64,000 nucleotides of DNA, taken from Owenia fusiformis (taxonomy: Eukaryota; Annelida; Polychaeta; Sabellida; Oweniidae). A program made the translations under genes and the position numbers. The notes under the pieces were generated by a model. It was not told where the DNA came from and searched no databases. It saw only the letters and a program-made list of their open reading frames with translations. Positions 27,916-39,000 of this stretch are shown here, piece after piece. The stretch is from contig CAIIXF020000010.1 in assembly GCA_903813345.2 (NCBI GenBank), positions 8,982,349 through 9,046,348 on the forward strand, written 5' to 3'. The stretch's first letter is position 1. The number at the start of each line of letters is the position of its first letter.

Positions 27916-30450
27916 TCACTGTCCCCGTAATCTAGGTCTCAGGCGCCTCATCACGGCTCTATTGGTGTACACGTAAAAATATGAGTTTAACATAACAGCC
28001 ACGAATTCCAGTAGGACTGCCATCGGGCACATTATTGACCAGGCTTTCATTGATAGTTTCTCTGACATTGCAAACATGATGGTATGGGGAAGGTATAACA
28101 CCAAGAACATGCCCATTAAAATACAACTTGTTTTTATAGATTTCATTGTGTCTTTCTTGCTAATTGTACACGAGGTGTTGGACATGGTCCGTTTACTACT
28201 TCTAGTGCTCCTACTGCTCCGAACGCTGCTGCCACTACGCCCGGAAAACAAACCCGATCCTGGACTCTGAAGGTAGAAATCGACATCAGACGAAGCACTA
28301 CCACACGAGCCACGATTTAAATGTGTTGGGCTAAAGGGGAGTTCTATAGATACCTTCGATAACCTCCTTTCTACAGAATCAGCATGATATTCAGATATGT
28401 TCCTAAGCTTGTTTGAAGGTAGTTTTATCATTGTATCAGAACTTGCTTGCGAAGGCCTTGTTATTTTTATGATGACTGGTCTTTTGGAAGAAGGGGTTTT
28501 AAAAGGGGCAATTTGATCTTTCTCTTCCCCAACCCGATCATCAGTTTGTGTGGAACACGACTCCATGACAACACAATGACTGGTATGACTCTCGTATGGG
28601 GGTTCATTTTCAGACGGAAAACTTTTGGATAATGTGGAATAATCCAATTTTCTAGGGTTAAGATTGACCAGAGAATGAGCTCTTCGAAACAATGTTGGAT
28701 TTTGAATATCAGTTGACAACTGTTCCCAAGTCCCAATAAACTCATCGTTTGATTGCTTAGCTGCGTGTGTGCCAACGCCAAATGATGTTTCCTCCATATC
28801 TGCTGATATGCTACTCACTTTACAATGTTTATTACTGCGCTTCCTATCCGACGCCACATGGCTATTGTGTAAATGAAGATCATCTAAGCAACCCGAGTCT
28901 TCTTTGCTTCTTGAGCTACCATATCTATCTGAGCACGAGGTTAAACACGATGACGCATTTGAGGCTCTACTATTTTCGCTTCTCATGCTAGTCTTCGAGG
29001 TTTGTTTGTTGAGTACCTTTGATCGTTTGTGCCCCCTCTTTCGCCTCGTGTTATATTTCTTTGTTTTCGAACCACATGTATAACAAACGTCTCCTGGTTG
29101 ATCAGCGCCTGTTGGATCGGTGACTTGACTTCCTTGTGCCGATTGTACTTGGTCTGTAAAATGGGTTGAACTGGTCGAAGTATGTGATGAGTTAATTTGA
29201 TCTGTCCCTATTGTAGTCTCGGAATATACAGGCGAAAGCCCCCGTTCTCCAGAATGCCACACATTCCCAGCGCTGCGCCTAGTGTGCCTGAGGGGTCGCA
29301 GTCTTATCTTTTGCATTATTTCATTTTCTTCTTGGCTTGTATACACCTCTAGAATTGGATCAATAGAAAACAAGCTTACAGAGGACAACTTGCGTAAAGC
29401 TGCTCCGATTTTTCCAAGTCCCTGCTTTGGGATGTCCGATGTTTCTTTGATTTTAGAATTTAAAGGTACAACCTTTGCTTTAGCCATTCGTCGCCTTTTT
29501 TTCTTCACTCTTGGAGTTTTTGGCCAGTATGTGTCATGGCTAGAGGCAGACGATCTTGAATAACAAGATGGTGCAACTTTGATATATGATATGGTCGCGC
29601 TCGGTTGCTCTTCGTCTGATGAGCGCAGTGAAACAACGGGTGTCTTCCGTACAGTTTCAGAGTCATCATCGCGAAGACGTGTCCCATTCGAGCTAAACGC
29701 TGGGCACGTCATGTCATCTGTTCCTAAACTGCTGATTCGTTCTCTTGGTACAATTTCAGGACGCTGTAAGGAGGACATGTAGAACATATTGGGATCTGGG
29801 CGACTACACACGGGTGTGCTTACAGTTCGATTCGCATCAACCCTTTTACCCTGACGTCTAATGTAGACGACGGCCAATATGTAGATTAGGGATAAAGCTA
29901 CAAGAGTGATGCTATACATAATCGTATGCTGTTCATCTACAGGCAAAACGAGGTCTCTTTGAACAGGGCCAGTCATGTTAACTCCAGCCCTAAGATCAAA
30001 TTGGTGTTCAATGTTCATTTTTGCTATCTTATAAATGTTCACAGTTAGCACACTTAAACTGGATACCACGATAAAGAATAATCCTGGGAGTGGGGAACTA
30101 GTTGGCATAAATGCAGCGTGGCAGCGTCTCAATCGCTCAACGCCTATGTAGATCATTGATGAAAACATCAACGCTTTTGATGAAGGCATCAGGAACATCC
30201 ATAACACTGTCAATACCTGGATATGGATCCCTAAACTCAGGAGCAAAATTGGGATAAATTCAAGGCAAATAATCGTCAATGATGTAATGGCGCTAGTGAT
30301 AAGTAGTATAAGATGAGGGAGGCATCTGTTCCTCAAAGCACTAGTACGAAGTATCCTATACGAAGCTTTGATGCTACCTCCTACCGAGATAGGAAAGAGA
30401 ATAATTCCAATTCCTAAAGAAACTCCTGCTAATACAGTCTCTACTGACAT
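27916..30450 (-). CDS. Rhodopsin-like GPCR with a very long third intracellular loop (844 aa, single exon)
   Basis: Seven hydrophobic segments at about residues 6-28, 45-72, 79-103, 120-142, 175-198, 775-795 and 804-828. The cytoplasmic end of TM3 reads ERL (105-107) where class A receptors have DRY, and TM7 ends NSYFY (about 822-826) in place of NPXXY. TM6 ends LYLPH rather than the usual CWXP. The Cys that normally sits at the top of TM3 is not visible. An NMT glycosylation site lies in the second extracellular loop. The third intracellular loop, about 575 residues, is Ser/Thr-rich and disordered, with basic patches and a CYTCGSKTKK stretch. The start at 30450 gives a very short N-terminus, pointing to a small-molecule or lipid ligand or an orphan. 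Ligand unknown. Confidence 0.85.
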   Translation of the reverse strand: MSVETVLAGVSLGIGIILFPISVGGSIKASYRILRTSALRNRCLPHLILLITSAITSLTIICLEFIPILLLSLGIHIQVLTVLWMFLMPSSKALMFSSMIYIGVERLRRCHAAFMPTSSPLPGLFFIVVSSLSVLTVNIYKIAKMNIEHQFDLRAGVNMTGPVQRDLVLPVDEQHTIMYSITLVALSLIYILAVVYIRRQGKRVDANRTVSTPVCSRPDPNMFYMSSLQRPEIVPRERISSLGTDDMTCPAFSSNGTRLRDDDSETVRKTPVVSLRSSDEEQPSATISYIKVAPSCYSRSSASSHDTYWPKTPRVKKKRRRMAKAKVVPLNSKIKETSDIPKQGLGKIGAALRKLSSVSLFSIDPILEVYTSQEENEIMQKIRLRPLRHTRRSAGNVWHSGERGLSPVYSETTIGTDQINSSHTSTSSTHFTDQVQSAQGSQVTDPTGADQPGDVCYTCGSKTKKYNTRRKRGHKRSKVLNKQTSKTSMRSENSRASNASSCLTSCSDRYGSSRSKEDSGCLDDLHLHNSHVASDRKRSNKHCKVSSISADMEETSFGVGTHAAKQSNDEFIGTWEQLSTDIQNPTLFRRAHSLVNLNPRKLDYSTLSKSFPSENEPPYESHTSHCVVMESCSTQTDDRVGEEKDQIAPFKTPSSKRPVIIKITRPSQASSDTMIKLPSNKLRNISEYHADSVERRLSKVSIELPFSPTHLNRGSCGSASSDVDFYLQSPGSGLFSGRSGSSVRSSRSTRSSKRTMSNTSCTISKKDTMKSIKTSCILMGMFLVLYLPHTIMFAMSEKLSMKAWSIMCPMAVLLEFVAVMLNSYFYVYTNRAVMRRLRPRLRGQ

Positions 30451-31139
30451 TTTTAAATTTCAGATCTCTTCAGTGCAGCACTTCTCCAATACTCCTTCGT
30501 GTATGGCTCGACATTCCACTTTGGTATCCAAATCTATTTTGCCAATATGCGCACATTTTCATTCACAATTTCAATTATCACTTCGTCTTTTCATAAATGC
30601 TGTTTTTGCATTCTCTCCACTTATGCAATCATATAGACTATAAATAGAGTCATTATTATTACGTTGGTAAACAATGTTGTCTTTCACCGTTGCTACGTGT
30701 TGTGTCCATCCAACTCACGTGTACCCCTCCCGGGATACTCCTACACAAGTAAACACATCTACATGTTAGGATTCAAGGGAAGGCTGTATGCGATGGGAGA
30801 GAATACTTGACAACTTCCAATTATCGAAAGTAGATTTTATTGAAAATTCGCATCATACACTCCCCTCCATAAGTTTGGCAACCTTAGCTCCCTCGTGATT
30901 GAACTATACGTGCCTCTTTATGTTTGAATTTTTATTTCCATAACCAGCGAGGAGAATATTTATAATATTGATGGAAATGTAACTTGACTTCATTTTCAAT
31001 GCAAGTTTAAGTTAATTTTATTGGCCCAACAAAATATGTCTTACCAAGTACAAACTAACATTTGTATGCATATATAATGCAGAGCTGAATGTACATTATC
31101 AATAATAGCAGGAAAAAAATATAATGTATAAGTGTAAGT
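30451..31139. other. Upstream region of the GPCR
   Basis: The GPCR 5' UTR and promoter should lie here. No TATA box or other decisive element was recognised and there is no coding frame. Confidence 0.35.
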
Positions 31140-31475
31140 TCCTTTTAAGTTCCTCTGGTAATACGCTGACTTTATTTATCTATAAAGACAGTCATTGTTA
31201 AATAATTTTTGAACTTTAAGGTCATCACTTAGGTTGTTGAAGTACGGTATATTGATATTAATCATAATAGATTTGAGCATTTCTGCTCTTTCTTTTGTAA
31301 AGGAAGCACAATTCAAAATAACATGTGATAAATCTTCCTCATCAGGCAAGGTTGTACAAAATGGACATTCAGAATAGCCACCAGATTTCTTGTTAAGGCT
31401 ACCCTTCAGTTTGGATGTATCACAACGAAGATTTGATATGTATGTCTTTAACTGGGTGTCACTAGAAGTGTCACT
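31140..31475 (-). mobile_element. 3' end of a second non-LTR retrotransposon
   Basis: The minus strand reads TQLKTYISNLRCDTSKLKGS, then SGGYSECPFCTTLPDEEDLS and HVILNCASFTKERAEML, the CX2C...HX4C C-terminal finger of LINE proteins. It differs from the remnant at 27180-27715. A tail with AATAAAATTAA follows at about 31015. Confidence 0.75.
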
Positions 31476-31525
31476 AGAAGATAAGATACTCAGTTATATT
31501 CATACACGTGTACAGGTTCCCCAAT

Positions 31526-31683
31526 ACACGGGGGTAAAGAAGACCCGATGATACAATGAGCTTGCTCGGCGGTATCATGACTGTGTAACGGGTCTTTATA
31601 TAAAGGTGAGCTCGGCGGTAGGTTCAAACAACTCAGATCCTCAAAGCATGTGCTCATGGTATCATCATGGCTTAACACCCGTG
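31526..31683. mobile_element. Compact ~158-bp element with CACGGGGGTAA ends, copy 1
   Basis: Begins CACGGGGGTAAAG and ends TTAACACCCGTG; CAATA flanks both sides. The first half can fold: AAGACCCG pairs with CGGGTCTT, ATGATAC inside it with GTATCAT, and GAGC with GCTC at the tip. GCTCGGCGGTA occurs in both halves. A second copy at 50251-51242 is split by an insertion. Confidence 0.75.
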
Positions 31684-32017
31684 CAATAGAAAGGAAAATT
31701 GTGTAAATAGGCGTGTAGTTCATTCTATAGCGACTCATCAAGCAATAACACTCTCTCCAAAGCAAATAATTTGAAATGGATTCTATTGCAGTCCATTGGC
31801 CATAATATTATATCTATACAGATCACGTTGAACATAATTATCCCTAAAATCATGACTTGTCACAGACGTTTACAATACTTGTTTACGGATCGTGTGGACT
31901 GCTTGCCAGTACACACTGTAATATATAGAAGATTAGGCAGTAAATGAATTGTGTTCGATTTATATAGCCTGATATTATAAATATATTCAGAATTCTTTAT
32001 CTTTATACTATTTCCTT

Positions 32018-32330
32018 ATTTTTCACCTCATCACCTCATAGTCTTTCTACTTTCATTTAGCCGTTGAATGATCACGTATGTATTCACTTCATACTATTCC
32101 ACTTCATTAACCGTTGTAGGAGTCTTATTTTTACCTCATCACCTCATGGTCTTTCTTCTTTCATTTAGCCATTGAATGATCACGTATGTATTCACTTCAT
32201 ACTATTTCCACTTCATTAACCATTGTAGGGGTCTCATTTTTCCCCTCATCACCTCATAGTCTATCTACTTTCATTTAGCCATTGAGTGATCACGTATGTA
32301 TTAACTTCATACTGTTTTCACTTCCAGAAT
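32018..32330. repeat. ~109-bp tandem repeat (3 copies) downstream of the receptor gene
   Basis: Three units with the shared words CACCTCATCACCTCAT, TTTCATTTAGCC and ATGATCACGTATGTATT; TTTCATTTAG starts at 32051, 32159 and 32269. TCTACTTTCATTTAGCCATT resembles the last coding bases of the receptor (TCTACTTCCATCTAGCCATT at 32454), so the array seems to include copies of its coding tail. Confidence 0.75.
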
Positions 32331-32454
32331 TGACAATTCTACTTCCATTTTTCGACTTCTTCTACTTCCATTTATCAAGCAAATAAGAGGACTCTATTTA
32401 CAATTTAGATATAGTCAAATTGGATAACTCGGAATATTCAATTATTATTGTTTT

Positions 32455-33098
32455 CTACTTCCATCTAGCCATTGGAAGGACCCCGAGCAACATAAATGCA
32501 GATACTGTCGTTCCAGAGACGAACACACAAAAAAGAATGCGGTCTAAAAGTCTTGCTACTTTCTGCCACTCTTGTTTAATCTCACGTGTTCGTTCATCTT
32601 TTTCATATTTCTCAAGAATTCTCGTAAGTATTTTAAGAAACTCTTTATCCTGTTCAAGCTGTCTTAGTGGCGGACTTAGCTTTTTATTTACTCTTGTACC
32701 TTCTTGTTTAGAAGATGACGTATTGTTTTCTGATTTTTCTTCTTTGGTGTGGTTGGTATCGTTTAAACAGTTTTTAAATGACACTGAACGTTCAAAATGG
32801 CCTGCACTGATAGCATTTGAAATACTTTTAGGGCTATGTGATACATACGCTTCGCCCGTTGATGTTATAGATATATTTTCAAGGATCACGTGGTTTTTGG
32901 TTGACCTTTGACCGTCAGTTTTGGGCTTTATTGTCTTTGTACACGAGCCACATATAAAAGACGAAAATTTAGAAGACAAAATTCTTTTCAGCCATCGAGG
33001 TACTACCTTCCCATTTTCTCGATGATGCAGATTCAGAACGACAACCGTTGCCATGACACTGAGAGCAGCCATTGACATAACTGTAGTGACATAAATAC
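32455..33098 (-). CDS. nAChR exon 6: TM3, intracellular loop, TM4
   Basis: The acceptor TCTCTTTTTCAG lies just before 33098. The exon opens with TM3 ([20 protein letters not shown]) and then [18 protein letters not shown], as in other nicotinic subunits. It continues through a Ser/Lys-rich loop to TM4 ([19 protein letters not shown]) and stops at 32455-32457. Confidence 0.95.
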
Positions 33099-36000
33099 CT
33101 GAAAAAGAGAATATTTTGAGGTGTACTTTGAAACGTACGTTCTACTACTTATTTATACTCGATCAACATATTTTTCATCAGGATGTGGTAATTAGGCCTC
33201 ATTTACATTTTTTCTACGGCGGCCGTAGCTTCACAAAATCGATATAGAAAGTCTACAGCGTACTGCTCGTCCTTTTATTTTATGCGGCGCATTTCTCTCG
33301 AATTTGGGAAGTTACGACCGCTGTACGGTTTGCGTAGAGTAAATATGATTGAGAATTGGTACCATGTTCTAAATGATTTTTTTATTAGGAAGGGATCGGA
33401 GAAAAAAATCTGAACCGCCATCTTTCTTGTGACTTATTCCAATTTAGACTTTAACAACAAAATGCACTATTACTCCTGCACAATTAGTACAATGATGTAG
33501 TGGAAATGGTGAACAGCAAGCAAATGTTGTGAAAATCTTAATTATAGTTTGCTTACATTTATATCATTATACTTTGCACTGAGTACCTTTACTTAAGGTC
33601 TAAACTGATATTACTTCAAATAACCTCATACATCCTTTTACATGACCAAAGATACTACTTACTAATCAATGGGATAAACTCAGACGTCTCGGGTAGCTTT
33701 TCGCTGATCGTCAGAGTAAACACAGAGAAAGCTAAGAGAATAGTGATCCCCAATGTAATCTTCTCACCCGACTCCGGAGGAAGCCAGAATTCCAACAGCG
33801 TCAGCCCTGACATTAACAGACAAGGCAGGACGACGTTGTACATGTAATACAAGGTCTTTCTCCGAATTACAATATGAAATGTTACATCCGGAAATGGTTC
33901 TGGACAGCATCCGTATTTGACAACATTCCTCTCAACTCTGATCTCGTTAAGCTGCCATTCTCCGTTCTCGACATAATTCTGAAGGTCTACCTGGTCCGAA
34001 CGGTTAACAATATCCACCTGGAAGCCGTTGTATGTCCATGAACCAAACTTAAGTTTGCAAACCTGCTCATCAAATGGAAAGTACGTGACATCGATTTTAC
34101 ACGTACTCCTGATTTTTGAGGGAATAGGCCAAAAGACAGAGCCATCATTCTTCACCATTGCAAGTGCTGGCATATAGTCATCCATCCTCTCAGCAGCACT
34201 ACAAGAATAAAATTATACATGTAGAGACAAGGATGGAATACCACTATGAGAATACATAGCAAAGCAAAATTGATAAAAGATAACTAGAATATTCACCTAA
34301 ATACTGGGTGTCCAAAAAGCGGGGACGAAGAAAAAGTTGATAATCTACCTATTATCTACAGTACTTTACAAAACATATTCAAAGTGGGCACCTCTCCGCT
34401 CTATTTTTAAATGAAAGGTACCAGTGTACTGCAGTTTTTGACTCAATGAGCAGCTTTTCATTAAACTTTCACGACAAAATTCACATTTGAGGAACTAAAT
34501 AATTCAGAAATTTCAAGACAGAATATACTAGTATGCAAGATTAACCAAGTTAATCAACTTTTCATCGGTCCTGTTTTTTGACAGCCTGTATGTAACTAAC
34601 AGGAGCTAAGGGAAAACCAGATTATTATAAAGCAAAGCAATAAATAAAAACAATCCGCCAATATGTAACCTCCTTCCCCTTGAGATGATAGTACCAATCC
34701 TTGCTTAGGAATACCAACATGGTCCATCGGCCTGGGTATGCTCTACGATAGTATTGGTTGTCAGGTTGGTTGTACTAGAACCATTTGAAGAATTTTTAAT
34801 ATTGTGAATGTTTAATAATGATGCACAAACAATAATTGATAATTAACGCCGTCGCCCACTTACTTATTATATAAGACGATATCAGGGAGCCAGATTTTGT
34901 GACATGGTACATTGATTGTCTGTAGACCACCATAATCATCTTTGTTCCACATCAATAACTCATCCCTCCAGCCCTATATTGTAAAAATAATATGACTTCA
35001 AGGATATGTATGTTGACTGTGACTAGAGACTGTGTATGCTCAAGGCTTAAAGTAACACATAACCAAAAGTCTTCGTACATCAACAAATGACGCATCCGCA
35101 ATACAACGGAACAAAATTTGGGTAAGGAAAAGGGTACATACTAATGCACTAACCGTCACTAGGGTTTTTGGATTCACATAGTTATACCAATACAGATTCA
35201 TTAATAACAGTTTGTAAGGTATCTTCTTATATTTATCAATGTTAATTGAACAACCATCGTATAAGTCAACCTAATCATACCATCGGGGTAATGACTTACT
35301 AATTTCAAAGTGATAGGTAGAAAGTAGTTCCGGAAATAAAGGTATATTCTTGATTCTTGAGGTAATTCGATAAAAATAAAAATGTACCTGATCCAACCAA
35401 GTGTGTGCAACAAGGACTTGATTCTTTTCTTCCTACAAACAGTAAATCAGCTATCGTTAATGGTTTAAGGCATGTAAAATAGTAATTGGAACGTCCAAAA
35501 CGAGGTTTCAAAGACAAGATAACACTTCATTTAATATAACAAGCCCATCATGTCATATCGCCCTAAAATCAGTTTCCCTGTGAATGTTTTTGTAGATGGT
35601 GAATCCAAATCATTTGAAATATCAGTTACGGTAATTCCCTTCAATGTTATTTCTAAAGAACGCTTTAAATGAAGTTTTATTTTGGAATGCTTTTATGTTT
35701 CAGTAAAAACACATTTTAGATTTCACCACTGCATATTGGCAGGATAATCCATATGGAAATATAATGTTAGGTTCTCTTATTTCATCTAGTTTTCCTTTAC
35801 TTAAGTTAAGTGATCCCCTACCTAACTGTACTATACACTTGGTTGATTGATGTGCCTACTTTCAGATTGCAAAAATCGATTTTAAAGAGCTTAATGTTTA
35901 GTTCTAAGAATGATTAATATCTTTGGGTAGGGGTATGTAGATTCTGTATTTGGACGATCTTGTTAAATCCCTCAAGAGAGTTGTTTTTCAATTATCAATA

Positions 36001-39000
36001 GCAGTCGTAATTACTCGGGGTGGAAGGTGTGAGAATTGTGCAAAAAATGACTTTGTGAGCTGGATGGAGTTTCTCTGTATTTTTCATTCTATTAGGGTTT
36101 CCTGTACAAGGGATTTCGCCTGCGAAGCATATAACTCTTGCGAACATATCTAAATATTGGTCCGAGGAAGACATACCTTGAATTTTTTAGAAAAAAATTG
36201 GCTAAAAATGGAAACTACAAAAAGTCAAAATGTTCAACTCAAACAAAACTCTAGCTATTTAATATTAACACTATGTATTATTTAATGTTTTTCAGATGTT
36301 TAAGGACCTTCATTAGTGTACTAGTGTCTAGAAATAAGATAATTAAGGACAAAATTTGGCATTTTTGATCATTTTCGCTTTCAGCAGTAACATATAGTTC
36401 TTTATATCTTGAGTTTAATGTTGACTGGTTGTTGCAATTTTGATTAAAGCTGTGCTTGTACATGTCTTCTTCCATTTAAGATACAAAAAATGTATATTGG
36501 ACCACCAATGGGCATATTAGAGCTTTCAGATCTCCCCTACCCCATTTATTATGAAAAATTACTGAAACATATGAAAATATAAAATAACTTGAATTTATAA
36601 ACTTTAACAATGTTGTAGCTATTCTATATCAATATTATGTATTATTTAATGTTTTTCAGATATTTCAGAACCTTTATTGGTATACTAGTGCCTAGAAATG
36701 AGACATTTAAGGACAAAACTTGGCATTTTTGAAAATCATTTTAGCTTTCAGCAGTAACATATAGTTCCTCATATATTGAGTTTTATGCTTACTGGTTGTT
36801 GCAATTGTAAAAAAATTTGTTTTTGTAGATGTCTTCTTCCATTTAAGGTATAGAAAATGTATAGTGGACCACCAATGGTCATATTAGAGCTTTCAGATCT
36901 CCCCTACCCCATTTATCATGAAAAATTAAAGAAAAATATGAAAATATAAAATAACTTGAAACTATAAACTTTAATAAAGTTGTAGCTATTCTATATCAAT
37001 ATTATGTGTTATTTAATGTTTTTAAGATATTTCAGAACCTTTATTGGTAAACTAGTGCCTAGAAATGAGACATTTAAGGACAAAACATGGCTTTTTTGAC
37101 CATTTTCGCTTTCAGCAATACCATATAGGTCCTTATATCTTGAGTTTAATGCTGACTGGTTGGTGCATTCTTAGTCAAATTTGTTCTTGTAGATGTCTTC
37201 TTTCATTTAAGATATAAAAAATGTATAGTGGATGACCAATGTTCATAGTAGAGCTTTCAGGTCTCCCCTACCCCATTTATTAGGAAAAATGACCAGAAAT
37301 ATTAATAAAAAGAAAAATAACTTCAAATTATGAACTTTTACAAAGTTGTACATATTCTATGTCAATACTATGTATTATTTAATCTTTTTCTGATGTTTCA
37401 GGACCATCATTAGTATTCTAATGCCTAGAAATGAGATATTTAAGGACAAAACTTGGCTTTTTTTTCATTTTCGCTTTCAGCAATAACGTATATAGTATAG
37501 GTCCATATATCTTGAGTTTTATGCTGACTGGTTGGTGCATTCTTGGTCAAATCTGTTCTTGTACATGTCTTCTTCCATTTAGGATATAGAAAATGTATAT
37601 TGGACAACCAATGTTGATATTATAGCTTTCATGTCTCCCCTGCCCTATTTATGTAAATGAAAAAGTAATTTCAAATCATCAACTTTAACAAAATTGTAGC
37701 TATTCTCTATCAATACTATGTATTATTTAATGTAACCTTCATTTGATTACATGTGTCTAAAATTTGGCATTTTTAGCATTCTGCATTTAGCAGTAGCATA
37801 TCATTTTCCACAATTATAATTCTTTGATGATAGATTCATATATGTTTTTTATTGAATCTGTCTTCTCTGATTTTTTATTTTTTTATTTTTTTTTTATTTA
37901 TTAAAATCATATAAACATATATACATATAAGTGATAATGACACCCTAGTGGGTGTATGTCTTATCACAAGCTAAAATATTTAAAAATGGCATATTGTTAG
38001 TTACATTTATTATTGATGTTACAAAGTGTCTCAAAGTATAAATTATGTAAGCCAAACTGGGAAACAAATAAAAATAAAAATGATGTACATTATAAAAGAT
38101 GTAATAAAACATTTTAATGATGTAGAATAGTTAAATGGAAAAAGGTGCATCTGTTAAAAATTTGTACAGGGTACTAATCATAGAGACTAATTACATGTCT
38201 TTTGAAGGCTCGCTTAAAAATAAAAATGGTTTTTGAATTTTTGATAACATCTGGAGTTGAATTCCAGATTATTCCCCCTTGAGTTTTAATACTTCGTTTG
38301 CCATAGTTGGTTAACTTAAAGAAAATGTATGTAAGACAATGAATGTTTTTATTAGAGGTCTAAGATCTGCCCTCCAACAAATGAGAAAACCAACACAAAT
38401 GTTATTATTGCATGTTAATATTCTTAAACTTTTCAAGTTTAAGATAGTTTAGCATATTTATTAGCACACTAAAATCAAAAATGACACATAAATGGGCAAA
38501 ATGACCAATGTTTCACTTTCAGCAATAGTTGTTTATATTTTTAGTTGAATGGTGATTAGTTGACATATTTTAGATCATATATATTCAACTTGTGTCTTGT
38601 TATCTTCAAAGCATGGAAAATGTGTTTTAAACACAAATATACATATTAGAGATAAAATTACTACACTACTATATTTTTAAAAGATTACTCAAAAATAGCA
38701 TAGTGCGAAATAATTTTGTAATTTCACAGTTTACTCTCATATGAATCAAAGGATATGTCTTTATATAGACATGATTGTTCACAACTCTCGAACTTAATCC
38801 AGCAACAGCCTGATTTTTCAAATCTCCCTGGTTCTATGTTAGAGCTGCATTTAAGTCATTTTAAAGGTAACTGGTCAACTGGTACCCAAGACAAGTCGTA
38901 CCCAAGCATATGTTTTGTTTTGAATCAAGTGTTGGACTGGGGATGTGTAAAGATATACATATTATAACTGTAACATACTGTTCAGAAGTTTGAAGAATTT

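Noticed and set aside
28076-29782. Plus-strand frames across the GPCR
   Set aside because: Shadows of the minus-strand receptor gene.
31610-31640. tRNA-like B box (GGTTCAAAC) in the compact element
   Set aside because: No A box, cloverleaf or anticodon arm at the proper distance, so no tRNA gene is called.
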